Shown piece by piece: positions 22,880-34,058 of a stretch of DNA of 64,000 nucleotides. The DNA comes from Tupaia tana. Lineage: Eukaryota > Chordata > Mammalia > Scandentia > Tupaiidae. A program made the translations under genes and the position numbers. The DNA lies in contig JAKSZU010000005.1 in assembly GCA_026018925.1 (NCBI GenBank), positions 86,011,386 through 86,075,385 on the forward strand, read 5' to 3'. The first letter of the stretch is position 1. The number at the start of each line of letters is the position of its first letter. The notes under the pieces are model-generated. The model was not told the DNA's origin. It saw only the letters and a program-made list of their open reading frames with translations, and did no database searches.

Positions 22880-23040
22880 TTGTACCATTTCTTTGTCCCA
22901 TAAGACATTTGTCTTACCTCTCTATTTTTCTCCTTAATCTCTTTCCTCAGACTCTGCTCCTTCTCCCACACTCTTCCTACACTGTATCTGGTATCTACAA
23001 CCATTTTCTATGTTCCTATATCGTCTAGTCATTTGTAAAC
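22880..23040 (-). mobile_element. L1 3' UTR fragment, minus strand
   Basis: Nearly the same as 26.06-26.21 kb in plus-strand reading ('catttctttg', 'cataagacatttgtctta', 'acaaccattttctatgttcc'), so it belongs to the same L1 tail family. Confidence 0.75.
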
Positions 23041-23109
23041 AAATGTATAGCACTCAAAGTATAAGAACATTGAATGTGTACTAGTTGTATTTCCCTGAAT
23101 AAAAAACTA

Positions 23110-23455
23110 ACACAAAACATGACTTAAAGTAGCAATCATTGTATTATCCATAATTCTATAAATCAGCCGGTGATTCCTCTGAGCCAGTTCAGCTGATCTC
23201 TGCTGGGTTTCCTCATACATCTGTTGCCAGTTGATGCGTCTCCTCGCTACTAAATAGGTCTAGGATGGTCTCAGTCTGATTTCTGGCAGTTGGCAGTTTG
23301 ATGGAACAGGAAGATACGCTGGAACAGCCTGTTTCTGCTCTTCGTGGTTCCCTGTCATCCAGTAGGCTAGCTTGAGATTCTTCCTGGGGTGGTACTTTGT
23401 GGATTCCACAAGGGCAGCACAAAACCATGTGTTGAGGTGCAAATGTTTTAATTTT
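23110..23455 (-). mobile_element. Ancient interspersed repeat, probably an LTR
   Basis: GC-richer block with 'ctgagccagttcagctgat', 'ggtctcagtctgatttc' and 'catccagtaggctagct', which recall an ancient mammalian LTR or LTR-like repeat read in reverse. I am unsure of the family. The open frames 23213-23442 (minus) are within it and show no domain. Confidence 0.35.
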
Positions 23456-23767
23456 TAAGCTGATATTTCCATTTCAGTGATAAGGCCCCATGTCCCCAAC
23501 ACGCTGAGCCATCAACCCAGATGCAAAGGTGCAGAACTACACTTTGCCTCTTACTAGGAGGATGCCCAAGAAAAAGAGCACATGCAATAGCACAGTTGCA
23601 TTAAGGAAAAAAGCTCTAATTTTTTTTATCATTTTATAATCTACCAGAAATACTATCCTTTAAAAAGCTAAGTGCCAAATATTTATACGCACCTTGTGTA
23701 TATATATGGATGTACTGGTACATATGTGTGTGAATATAATATATTCATGTGCTACAAGGATTTCTTT

Positions 23768-24027
23768 TTTTTTTTTTTTTTTTTTTTGCTATAGGGCGCA
23801 TGCGCTCGCCAGAAAGATAGAGAGAGACAGAGAGATAGAAAGTGAGAAATCACCCCCCTAGCGGAGATGGCCATGCTGCAATCCCTTCTCCTCCATTCTC
23901 CTCTCAGGATCTTGGGCACATATGCACACACACCAGGCGTGAGTTTAAGCTGCCGGGTCCGGGACTTGAACTGTGGTCGACTACATGGGAGTCCAGCAAC
24001 ATAGCCATTACGCTAACTGCTGGTCCC
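23768..24027 (-). mobile_element. Type A SINE, minus strand (subfamily b)
   Basis: Poly-T start, GCTATAGGGCGCATGCGCTC, head ending CTGCTGGTCCC. Perfect TSD AAGGATTTCTTT at 23756-23767 and 24028-24039. Confidence 0.95.
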
Positions 24028-24349
24028 AAGGATTTCTTTCTCATAGCATAAATTCATAACACTATGCAGTCTTATTTTTCAGATCGCAATCAAAGACCTC
24101 CACCTAAGATTAGATGCTATTCCAGGATTCACCTGATCGGGGTTTGAGGAAATAGTATTGAATTTTCTATCCTAGTGATAATTCTTTACTCATTATACAA
24201 ATGTCTATTAAGTACCGATAATGTGCAGGGACTATTCTAGTCACTAGCTTTTCAGTGACAGTAAAAAAAAAAAAAAAAAAAAAGAAAAAGAATATCTATG
24301 TTCTCATTGAGCTATTTTGTTTCATTTGAGAAACAAAAAGTAAAATTGT

Positions 24350-24372
24350 GGATGGGTGGGCCCGCCCTATGG
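24350..24372 (+). mobile_element. Ultra-short SINE 3' end insertion (about 23 bp)
   Basis: Direct repeats CAAAAAGTAAAATTGT at 24334-24349 and 24373-24388 flank only 23 bp ending GCCCTATGG. Together with the following CAAAAA this equals the type A 3' terminus. It looks like an extremely 5'-truncated retrotransposition. Confidence 0.6.
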
Positions 24373-24388
24373 CAAAAAGTAAAATTGT

Positions 24389-25059
24389 AACCAATAGAAT
24401 TGAAGATTTTGTTTGTTTGTTTGTTTTTGTTTTTTTTTTTTTTTTTAGATTTCACTGAACTGATTTCTAGCTTAGTATATCCAGAAAATTTCTAGATTCC
24501 TAATTTATTCTATCATAATAAGTATACCAGTATTCCTTTGCTGATATTTGCCTAGAGTTACTTTCCTGTGGTAACATGTTGTCTTCATACCACAACTCCT
24601 TTGATAAATAAGTGAACATTTGTCTGTGTAGTCCAGTACTACATATGTGTCAATGATAGGTAAAGTGCTTTAAAATAGATCAGAATTTTGCAGTACCCAT
24701 AACGAAAACTTTCTTCTAATAAAATAATGTTATGTCAATTTCTGGTAGTAGCCATTATCCAAATATAGTAATAATTTTTGTCCTGCTAAATATCCAAGCA
24801 TAAGTATATTTGAGTAATTTAAGCTCTCTGTGTTCAAATAGTTCAAATTTATGATTACTCTAAGGAAACATCTGTATATTAGGGAAGGTTGGACCAAAAA
24901 AATCAATTTGTTGTATTTACATAATTACGGCACTTTTACTGGCTCATTTCAGCAGAACTTAATTTCCTTGTCTTAAAAACAAAAGATATTTTGTTTCACA
25001 AAAGATACTTTGTTTCAAGCATTTGTCAAAGACAAAGTCATCCATGAAAGTAAGCATAC
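24389..25059. other. Unassigned DNA with T-rich run
   Basis: Contains (GTTT)n and a T-run at about 24413-24447, then AT-rich DNA with nothing recognised. Confidence 0.45.
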
Positions 25060-25455
25060 CTTGGTATTTTGTGAATATAAAACATAAACACAAAACTTGA
25101 CAGCTTTATTATTAATTTCTAAATCTTGAAAACAACCCAGATGTCTTTCAGTAGGTGAGTACATAAACAAACTGTGATTCAGACAACGATATATTATTCG
25201 GCAATAAAAAGAAATGAGTTATTAAGACATAAAGAGACATGGAAAAAGTTACATGTATAATTGCTAAGTAAAAGAAGGTACTCTAAAAAGACTAAATACT
25301 GTGGGATTTGAACTATATGAATTGTAGAAAAAGCAAAAGATAGTAAAAAGAGCAAGAGTTTCCAGAGGCTTTGGGAGTAGACAGGGAAGGCTGATGGGTG
25401 GAGTACAGGAGATTTTTGGGAAAGCAAACCTATTCTATATGATATTATGAAGATG
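25060..25455 (+). mobile_element. L1 LINE 3' UTR, older type
   Basis: Shows the L1 order 'aaacaacccagatgtctttc', 'caataaaaagaaatgag', then 'tttccagaggctttggg'. No coding capacity. It abuts the LTR that begins at 25468. Confidence 0.75.
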
Positions 25456-25467
25456 GAGACATACCAT

Positions 25468-26532
25468 TGTGATGGTTAAGTGTAGGTGTCAACTCCACCG
25501 GATTGAAGGATGCCTGGGAAGCTTGCAAAACATTGTTTCTAAGTGTTTGTAAGACAGGTGCTTGACATAATTGGCTTGTGAGTGGACTGAGGGAGACCTC
25601 CAATGTAGGTGAACACAATCCGTTTGGGGAAGAACATGGGAGGGACAGAGGATGTAGATTACTGTTCCACACCCTCTCTCAATTCTTCCTTCCAAAGCAT
25701 GCTGTATGTTCCATTCCTATAAATCCTTCCTGCTCCACCTCTGCTCTCTACTTGGACCTTGGTTGTATTCATTCCTGCTGGCTTCTAGCCCTGCACTTCC
25801 AGCCACACAGATTCCAAAATGTATAACCTTTCAACACTGGACTCACACTTGGGGTAGCCTTAAGGTACTCATGCCTATGGCCCCCTTCAGGCCTCAAACT
25901 GGAACAACACTGACTTCCCTACTCAGAGACATTTGTTTTCACTTTCTTTTATACAATCAAGCATATATGTCACTTAGCTTGTACAGTGAATGTTCCAACA
26001 TGAATACATTTCTCATCAGTCCAGTTGGGAATACTATACAAGTTATCTTCAACAGATAGTAACCCATTTCTTTGCCCCATAAGATATTTGTCTTATCGCT
26101 CTATTTTTCTCCCTAATCTCTTTCTTCAAACTCTCCTCCTTCTCTCCCCCTCTTCCCACACTGGTATCTACAACCATTTTCTATGTTCCTATATCCTCTA
26201 GTCATTTAGTTTCGACCATAGAGTGGGGACAGGTGGTATATATTAAGTGGATACCCTCAGTGTCTCTCTTTCATAGCCTGGCTTGCTTCACTCAGCAGTA
26301 AATCTTCCATATCCATCCACTTTCTGTTCTGATAGTCCCCTTTAGGTGCTAGGCTGGAGTTGAACCAGCCTCCCTGCTTTGAGTCTTTCAGCTGTTTCCT
26401 CAGCTTGCAGACAATCTATTGCGGAACTTCTCTGCCCTGTGATTGTGTGAGATAATTGCTACAATTAATGCCTTCTTTCACATGTATACTTATCCTGTTG
26501 ATTCTGTTACTCAGGAGAATGCCAGACAATAT
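25468..26532 (+). mobile_element. MLT2-like (ERVL) solo LTR, split by an L1
   Basis: Begins TGTGATGGTTAAGTGTAGG and follows the MLT2 order: 'ggattgaaggatgcctggga', 'acaatccgt', 'cagcttgcagacaatc', 'gtgattgtgtgag'. It ends near 26532. The L1 at 25928-26337 lies inside it. A eutherian-age fossil of a retrovirus-like element. No internal genes are adjacent. Confidence 0.8.
25928..26337 (-). mobile_element. L1 3' end inserted into the LTR
   Basis: The minus strand reads L1 3' UTR ('gaagcaagccaggctatg', 'ggaacatagaaaatggtt', 'tatctgttgaag') with an A-rich end at the 25930 side. It belongs to the same family as 1240-1525 and 22880-23040. It is younger than the LTR it interrupts. Confidence 0.8.
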
Positions 26533-26646
26533 AACCATTATACATATTTTTTAAACCCCTAAAAGGTACAACACAATGACTAAATCATAATTTATTTATT
26601 TTTAAATAATTATTTAATTTTCTTCAATATTATTATTATTATTATG

Positions 26647-26807
26647 TTTTTTTTTTTTAATTTTCCATAGGACATGAGTGCTCACCAAAGAGAGACACAG
26701 AGAGAGGGAGAGGGAAAGTGAGAAAGCAAGTCACCAGACCCAGTACTCAAACCATGGATGGTCATGTGGGAGTCCAGTGGTCTAACAACCATATTACCTA
26801 TTGACCC
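26647..26807 (-). mobile_element. Type A-short SINE, minus strand
   Basis: Has the type A 3' end in reverse (CCATAGGACATGAGTGCTCA) but the GA tract runs straight into the head (GAAAGCAAGTCACCAGACCC) with no body. Structurally between A and B. Confidence 0.75.
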
Positions 26808-27039
26808 TATTAACCATAATTGAAGCTATGGATTTTGTAATATTGTGTCACAATTGGCTCATGAATATATCAAATGTACTATACTATACTATATGCAAAA
26901 TGCTAATATTAGGAAAAATCATGTGTGTTCGCATGTGTGTATTTGTATGTGTTGGGAAAGAGTGGGTATATAAAAACTATGCACTCTTTTTGCATTTTTT
27001 GTACACTTCAAACTACTCTGAAAATGCTGATAATAAATA

Positions 27040-27165
27040 TATCTATAACCTTGATTTAATTATAACATTGTGTATACATCCTTTAAAAAACCAGACTGTA
27101 CCCCACAAAAGTAGATAATAATTATGTATAAACCAAATGTTACAATAAAAAATTTAAAATGAAGT
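27040..27165 (+). mobile_element. L1 3' terminal fragment
   Basis: The 'tgtatacatcctttaaaaaa' and 'gtaccccacaaaagtagata' segments match the last ~120 bp of L1MA-type 3' UTRs. A-rich end. Confidence 0.65.
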
Positions 27166-28036
27166 CTATTCAAAAAAGAAGATCCAACTATAACATAAGA
27201 TACTGGCTAATAAGAAAATACACAAAGAAGCTAACACATAAGAAAAATGTTGACAAGAATTAGAAACATTATGTTACGTGGACATAATATTTCCTAGTTG
27301 TCTTCATATTGGGCTGATTCATATTTATTTTAGACATCAGTTAGAAAATTATCATTCTTAATAAGGAGATTAGATTATAATTCTCCCTTCACCTTGGTGT
27401 ACAAAATTTTGCAACACTAAGATAAAATCTATCTGTTAGATACTCAGAGGCACTGTTTTTCTAGTAGTTGTTCTGCTGGTAATACTACCACCAACAAAGA
27501 TGGAGATGAAGATGGAAGCAGTATTAATTTAGCATTTGTTTTGTGACAGGTGCTTTATTGGTCTGTGACTAATCTCATTTTACGTAACAACTCTGTGGTG
27601 CAAATTCTTACATTAAAAGAGGGGAAAAAAAGAAATTACCTGAATTCTCAAAATATCATGATACTTGGTAGGTCTCCTCAGTTATGAAGTTCAGATTTTT
27701 CTAAACATTCAAAGAAAGTTAGTTAAAGTAATTTATTTAGACGTTAGGTCATTTAAAAGTTTGTGTTCAAATGTATGAAGAAGAACTGAAAAATATTTCT
27801 AAGATTAGAATGGGAAATTGAAATTTATGTAAAAAATGATATAATGTCTTTGTTAAACATAGAGGAAAGAATAAACAGAACTTGACAAGGAAAAAAATAA
27901 TAAAGATATGCTCAAAACCTGAATATATCTTGGCCATATAATATTAAAAATTTTAATACAATGTTTTCAAATGGTATTTTTTAATTGACATTATATTGCT
28001 ATAGAACACAATATGTTCATTATAATATTGATTTAT
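27166..28036. other. Unassigned AT-rich DNA
   Basis: No repeat or gene recognised in about 0.87 kb. Confidence 0.45.
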
Positions 28037-28302
28037 GGGACCAGAAGGTGACATAGTGGTTATGGTGCTGCACTCCCACATGGCCAACCATGGTTTGAGT
28101 TCCAGACTGCCAGTTTTGAAAATTATGCCTGGGTCATGTGCGTACACACCCAAAATCCAAAGAGGAGAATGCAGAAGAAATTGTGGCATGGCCATGCCCC
28201 CCAGGGAGTGATTTCTCACTTTCTCTATCTCTTTCTCTCTTTTTCTCTTTCTCTTAAGAGAAAGCACACAAGCCCTAAGGCAAAAACCTCTCTCTAAAAA
28301 AA
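28037..28302 (+). mobile_element. Type A SINE
   Basis: Head GGGACCAGAAGGTGACATAG, diverged body, a CT tract with CTTTTTCTCTTTCTC repeats and the 3' end CCCTAAGGCAAAAACCTCTC. Confidence 0.85.
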
Positions 28303-28376
28303 TATGTATTTCCAATTTTCTTGCTTCAAAGGGAATATTTAATGTGTACCGACATCCTAATATATTCTTTATTTAA

Positions 28377-28381
28377 ATATA

Positions 28382-28422
<41 letters not shown>
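28377..28422. repeat. (TA)n microsatellite
   Basis: Nearly perfect TA/AT dinucleotides; self-complementary, so prone to cruciform extrusion and length change. Confidence 0.9.
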
Positions 28423-28425
<3 letters not shown>

Positions 28426-28768
28426 AATATCTGACATGGTATTATACATCACATATGTACATATGCTTTAATAAATACATAAAAGTATTTGCATGCATTT
28501 TGTTAAATGCATGATATTATAAAATTTTAATAGTTTTTATCATATTTGTTTTAGTGTTAATAAATAACTGCATAGCTTGAATGATTCACACTATAGTTAC
28601 AATGGAGAAGCCAAATTAAGAATATCAGCTAATTATTAATATTTCAAAGAAAATTGTTTTAACTTAATAGTCCTAATTTTTTGAAAATTCGCAAACCGTT
28701 CACAAATAAACAAAGAAAGAAAAGAAAATAGAGAAACAAGGAGAAAAGGAGGGAGGAGAGGGAGAGAG

Positions 28769-28834
28769 GAAAGAAGGAAGGAAGGAAGGAAGGAAGGAAG
28801 GAAGGAAGGAAGGAAGGAAGGAAGGAAGGAAGGA
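28769..28834. repeat. (GGAA)n microsatellite
   Basis: About 16 near-perfect GGAA units inside a longer purine stretch (28735-28862). GGAA repeats are ETS-factor core sites, though I infer no function here. Confidence 0.9.
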
Positions 28835-30303
28835 AAAAAATGGAGGGAGGAAGGAAGAAAAGTAGCTTGTCTATCAGTCTCCAAATTTCTAGCACATACT
28901 AACAAAATATTATTTGTATATATCTTTACATGTATAAATGTTTAAAAATTCTTTCCATAATTATATACTCTCCATATTTCCAAAAATGTTTGTCCAATGT
29001 TTCAACTGCTTCTTCAAAAATGTCATTATTTTTTAAAATATCATATCTTTCATACTATACATGTTCCAGTTATCCTCCATTGCTAATAAGATATATTTAG
29101 TTCCTATAAAATTCTGAGTCTTAGTAATTGTATATAGAGCAACTAAATATACATTAGAATCATCAAATTTTTAATTTTTTTTCCCTTTTTTTAACCCTGT
29201 TTGCTTTAGAACTACAGTTGCATGTTGCAAATATAAAGACAAAATATGATATTAGAGCATTTCCCAGTTCCTTCAAAGATACATCATTTAAATGGAATTT
29301 CTGTTCTGTAAATTGAATCAAACCATTTACAAAGTAGTGCTTTCATACTCTTATTGATGGATGTGAATGAATTCTTTATCATTGTTGCTATCCTACCATA
29401 GCAGAGAAATCTAAACAGATAGATACAATTTTCTCTAAGAACAAGGTCAATTTCACTTTTTGGCAGTTTCTAAATTGTGTTTGTCAATTGTTAGTGAAAT
29501 TATGGAGATAGATGATCACTGGTCTTGACCTTTCATTACTCCAAGGCCATGATGTGAAGGAGCAGTTTGCTCTGCACTGTTTTCTTGTTTTCTTTCATTT
29601 TTACAAGATCTGCGGGTTATTTCTCAAAGCACAGAGAGAGATAACTGTCGAGGATGGTTTATGGAACTCTTACACTTAACCTTTTGGATAGTATATCTAA
29701 CATCCAGCTTTGTACAAGATTTTTGTCCTATTACACCTATTTTATAGTCCACTTTGTTTTATTATACATCTGAATAGATTTATTGATGCAACTGCACCTT
29801 TTCTTTTCATTAATGACAGTTATTGAATTTATTTAATTAAACAGAATTTACTTTGTATGCAAATATAAATATATTTACTTTATAGGCAAAAGTAATTCAA
29901 CCTTAAATTTTTAGCAGGAAAAAAATATTCCCAAATGAATCATAGCTCAAAATTATCAACTTATTGTTATATAGATCTTTTAGAAAATCAAGTATTAGTG
30001 AAAAAACAGCAAGCAATAACAACTCTAGACCCTTCTAAAAACAAGTTTGACTTTGACTGTATATCTGTAAAATACAACATTTATATTATGATCTATATTG
30101 CCAAAATAAATTCAATATGAACGCACTGGTGTTATTCACCATTCTATAGTCATTGGGATGGAAAATAAATAAGTCACTATTTATGTAAATATTTTAAATA
30201 TTTGGGTTTACATTTTAGTTCACTAAGAGTCACTTACCGCTTTTCTCTGTTCCTCTACACACATACATATGCTTGCCCATTTTCTCTTAAACAAAGATAT
30301 CTT

Positions 30304-30569
30304 TTTTTTTTTCTTTTTTTTGGAGAGGTTTTTGCTATAGGGCGTGTGCGCTCGCCAGACAGACAGAGAGAGACAGAGAGATAGAAAGCGAGAAATCACC
30401 CCCCAGGGGGGATGGCCACGCCGCAATCCCTTCTCCTCCATTCTCCTCTCGGGATCTTGGGCACACACGCACACACGCCCGGCGTGAGTTTAAGCCTCCG
30501 GGTCCGGGACTCGAACCGCGGTCGACTACATGGGAGTCTAGCGATATAGCCATTGCTAACAGCTGGTCC
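30304..30569 (-). mobile_element. Young type A SINE, minus strand (subfamily b)
   Basis: Poly-T, GGAGAGGTTTTTGCTATAGG, CpG-rich body, head ending AGCTGGTCCC. TSD AAACAAAGATATCTT / AAATAAAGATATCTT near 30289-30303 and 30570-30584. The A box has lost a few bases (TTGCTAAC in reverse), so its promoter is probably weak. Confidence 0.9.
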
Positions 30570-30585
30570 CAAATAAAGATATCTT

Positions 30586-32514
30586 AACAGACCTGTTCTA
30601 TAACCTTTAGTGAGCAGTTTATACATATGAGTACTTTCCTGCAGAAATTGATATATCTTCAATGCTAGAATTTTCCATTTGGATTGTAAAAACAGACATG
30701 CTGATCTACTATTTTGAGATTTAAAGGTTACTGCAACAATAAAAAAATCCTATTTTCTTAAAAAATATTTTTTATTATGTCAAAACCATTCAGTTATATC
30801 TTGATTTAAGGTTATTATTTTTCTAAAAACTTTCTGTTAGTATTACTATTCTTTCTTGTAGTAATCTTAATTCTCCTCCATTTTCATTCATTTGATAGAA
30901 TTATTACATGCTCTAATCACTCCTGAATCAGAGTTCAGTGTCAAGAATAACAAAAGACTATTCTTGGCCCAAAGACAGTGCCATCTAGATGCCACTAAAC
31001 AATAGCCATTCTTGAGGATAGGCACTATGACTTCCTTAAAAACTGTTCTAGAAGACAGAAGCAATATAAATTTGAAGCAATATAAGTAATATAAGTTTGA
31101 GATTTAATCTTTAGGGATTATTATTGCTTTATTATTTTTTGAATGTTTATTTTCTGTTGTAGTTTTTCCTGATGAGCCTTAAATCTTCAGTGCTGTTTGT
31201 CTTGGTTCTCCTGGGTCAGCAAATGGACAGGGATGAAAAAGTTTCTCCAATAGGATGGAAGAAAACACATTTATTAAATTTTTTATTTTATTATTTTTTT
31301 TTAATCTAATAGACTTCAGACTCAGGATACAGCATTCTTCTTTTCCATTCAGTGAATTGAAGCTCTTCTTTGGTTATGTACTATGAAATTTCTTTCACTC
31401 TTGCCTCTGGTTACTTATGGATGGCCATGTCAAGCAAATCATTTAAGAACAATTATTATCATCAGCAATAAAGTCTTTTAAGGACATCATGTGTCTTTTT
31501 TCTCTAAGCAGTGGACTATGAGAGGATAGATCTTTTCTGCTTTGTTATTACTTTAAAAAGTCAATCAATAATGTAAACCTCAGTATCTAGCACATAAAAG
31601 AAATTTAATTAATATATCAATTAAATTGGAGGGCTTTTGAAAATTTCACTCTGTGTATGTTTTCCATAGACCTACATCTAAATGATTACATAAGCTGTTT
31701 TCTATTTAATTCTACAAATTATAGAAGTTTTTACAACCTACAAAACCAAAATATTTTAAGTCTCTGTGAAGAGCTGACTAAAGAAAACCATGCTAGCTTA
31801 ATTTATTTGTCATATTTTAAGATATACTATGTACTAAAAAGGAATAAATTATGTTTTATCTTTCCAATTTATGTTGCGAGGTTTTACTCACATATAAGCT
31901 TTCCATTCACTTGTATATTTTGTGTTCTTAATTTTTTCACATGTACATAATAAAAAGCAAAACACCTTACATGCTTTCTATAACTTTTCATTGTCCCTTA
32001 ACGCTGAATTTCTGTTAAAAATGGAAAAAAAGACTAAGATGTATCAAAGGGAAGTGGAAAGTATGAAAATAAATGAAGTAGAAAGCTGAATATTTTTCTT
32101 TGGAAGATTATCTAAATATTTAATATATAATCTCAAAACAATCAAGAGTGTACTTGTAGCCATTACTCAAATTCCTTGAAGTGGTAATAAACTGCTTATT
32201 CAGCCAGAAAAAAAACTGGTTACCATGAAAAACAAAAGTACATATGTATTAAGTAGTAAATATTCTATAATTGAAAGACAGGAGTAGCCCAAGAGAAGCT
32301 AAAACATACTATAGTTCTACAAAATTATTTATTCATTTATAGAGTAATATCAGAAACATTATATATTTACATTTGGGAATTTAAATTGACTTTGGACATA
32401 TCAAAATAAAGGGAAAAATTATAATGACATATACCTTAATAAAATATACTCAGTTTTTAAAATCATAAGCAAAGTTTTTAGCATGAGATATTAATTTTAA
32501 GTTCCAACTTAAAA
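30586..32514. other. Unassigned AT-rich DNA, about 1.9 kb
   Basis: No recognised repeats or exons. The 97-residue frame at 31657-31950 is rich in F, Y, S and N, as expected from AT-rich DNA, and matches no family I know. Confidence 0.4.
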
Positions 32515-33245
32515 CACCAATAGATGAATCTGGAGAACATTACACGAACTGTAATAAAGACAGGCACAGAAAGAGAACTATTACATGTTCTCTATCATAT
32601 GTAGAAATTGAAAAGAGTGATCTCATAGAAGTAAAGCTCTGATCAGGACCAGCAGATGGCATAATGGTTACATTGCTGGACTCCCACGTAGTTGACCGCA
32701 GATCAAGTCCTGGACCTGCTGACTAAAAACTCACACTGGGCACATTTACATGCATGCCCAAAATCCCAAGAGAAGAGAAGAATGGAGGAGAAGGGATTGC
32801 ATCCTGGTCATCCTCCCAGTGTGGTGATTTCTCACTTTCTGTCTTTGTTTCTCTTGTCTCTTCTATAGCAAAAATCTCTAAATAAACAAAAGAAAAGTAA
32901 AGCAGTAAAGCATTGATGAATGACAACTAGAGGCTGGGAAGGATGAGGACAGGGAGAGATGGAGAGATGTTGGCTAATGGAAACAAAACTATATATAGAT
33001 AAGATGAACAATATCTAGTGTTGTAAAGCATAGTAGGGTGAACATAGCTAACAACAATTTACTATATATCTTAGAGCAGTTAAAAAAAAAAGGATTTTGA
33101 GTGCTCCCAACAAAAAGTCATGGTATGTTTGAGCTAATAGATACATTTATTGCTCTGATTTAATCACCACCCATTGTATTCTAGTACTGAAAAATCCCAT
33201 GGTATCCTACAAATATGTACAATTATACATGTTGATAATTAAGGA
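32515..33245 (+). mobile_element. L1MA-like LINE 3' UTR, split by a SINE
   Basis: Follows the L1 3' end: 'gaatctggagaacatta', 'aggcacagaaagag', 'actagaggctgggaagg', 'agtagggtgaacatagcta', 'gattttgagtgctcccaaca', 'ctctgatttaatcac', 'aaatatgtacaattatac'. The SINE at 32646-32900 interrupts it. No coding part remains. Confidence 0.85.
32646..32900 (+). mobile_element. Type A SINE inside L1
   Basis: Head AGGACCAGCAGATGGCATAA. The CT tract is shortened and the element ends CTATAGCAAAAATCTCT. Imperfect target repeats AGTAAAGCTCTGATC and AGTAAAGCATTGAT flank it. Confidence 0.85.
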
Positions 33246-33615
33246 GAAACACACACGTTTACAAGAAGGGTCCCCACAAGTGTTCTACTTTACTGGGTGC
33301 TGCCAAGATCTGTAGGCAGAGAACAAGCCTCCTGGTGGCTGTAACAGCCAGCTAGAACTTGTGAGTCAAGTAAAACGATATCCTTCCACTCTCTCAAACT
33401 AAATCACACTTACAGAAAATAAAATGTAAAAGACAATAATCTCTTTAATATAACCAGGAGACATCTACATCTCTCTGCCAGAAGTTATGAAGAGTCACCA
33501 CTTGCAGATGCACTTAAGTGCTGGTTAAGGAGGAAATAAGGCCTCTGCAGTACTAAACACCTCATTCAAAAAAGCCAAACAAAGACCTCCTAACTTAAGA
33601 GGCAAGATGATGATT
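33246..33615. other. Unassigned DNA
   Basis: About 370 bp; nothing recognised. Confidence 0.45.
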
Positions 33616-33627
33616 AAAAGATGGCAG

Positions 33628-33887
33628 GGGACCAGCAGTTGGCATAATGAATATGTTGCTGGACTCCCATGCAGTTGACTGCAGTTCGAGTCCCAGGCTG
33701 GGTGGCTTAAATTCACACCGGGCACGTGTGCGTGCGTGCCCAAGATCCCAAAAGGAAAATGGAGGAGAAGGGATTGCGGCGTGACCATCCCCCCAGGGGA
33801 TGATTTCTCGCTTTCTGTCTTTCTGTCTCTCTCTGTCTTTCTGGTGAGCACTCGCACCCTATAGCAAAAAACTCTAAATAAATAAAT
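33628..33887 (+). mobile_element. Type A SINE sharing a target with the RPL6 retrocopy
   Basis: Head GGGACCAGCAGTTGGCATAA with CpG-containing body and (AAAT)n tail. The 5' flank AAGATGGCAG (33618-33627) and 3' flank AAGATGGACAG (33888-33898) are its TSD. The 3' copy is also the left TSD of the next insertion. Confidence 0.85.
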
Positions 33888-33901
33888 AAGATGGACAGCT
33901 A

Positions 33902-34056
33902 GCAATCAGCAGGTGGCATGGTGGATACAGTGCTGGACTCTCATGTGGTCATAATCGTTCCAGTTCTAGACCTAGTGGCTTGCTTTCTCACTTTCTCTCT
34001 TGCCCACTCTGGTGAACACATGTGTCCAATAGCAGGTTAAAAAAAATAATAACAAT
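33902..34056 (+). mobile_element. Type A-short SINE forming the 5' part of a chimeric retrocopy
   Basis: Starts near GCAATCAGCAGGTGGCATGG. Box B is weak and there is no body. The CT tract is short and the 3' end is type A (TGTGTCCAATAGCAGG) with an A/T tail to 34056. Directly after the tail comes the RPL6 5' UTR. A 12-bp duplication GATGGACAGCTA lies before this SINE (33890-33901) and after the RPL6 tail (35023-35034), so the two look like one insertion. Confidence 0.75.
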
Positions 34057-34058
34057 AG

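Larger units (their letters stand above)
28303..30288. other. Unassigned AT-rich block with two microsatellites
   Basis: About 2 kb. Apart from the TA and GGAA runs I see no repeat family or gene. The frames at 28636-28905 (minus) are just the translation of the GGAA run. Confidence 0.4.

Noticed and set aside
23110-23455. Possible host exon in the GC-richer block
   Set aside because: Resembles an ancient dispersed repeat rather than coding DNA; no splice-site-bounded open frame with a known domain was seen.
28636-28905. Frames rich in Pro, Ser, Phe and Leu
   Set aside because: Translation of the (GGAA)n microsatellite on the minus strand.
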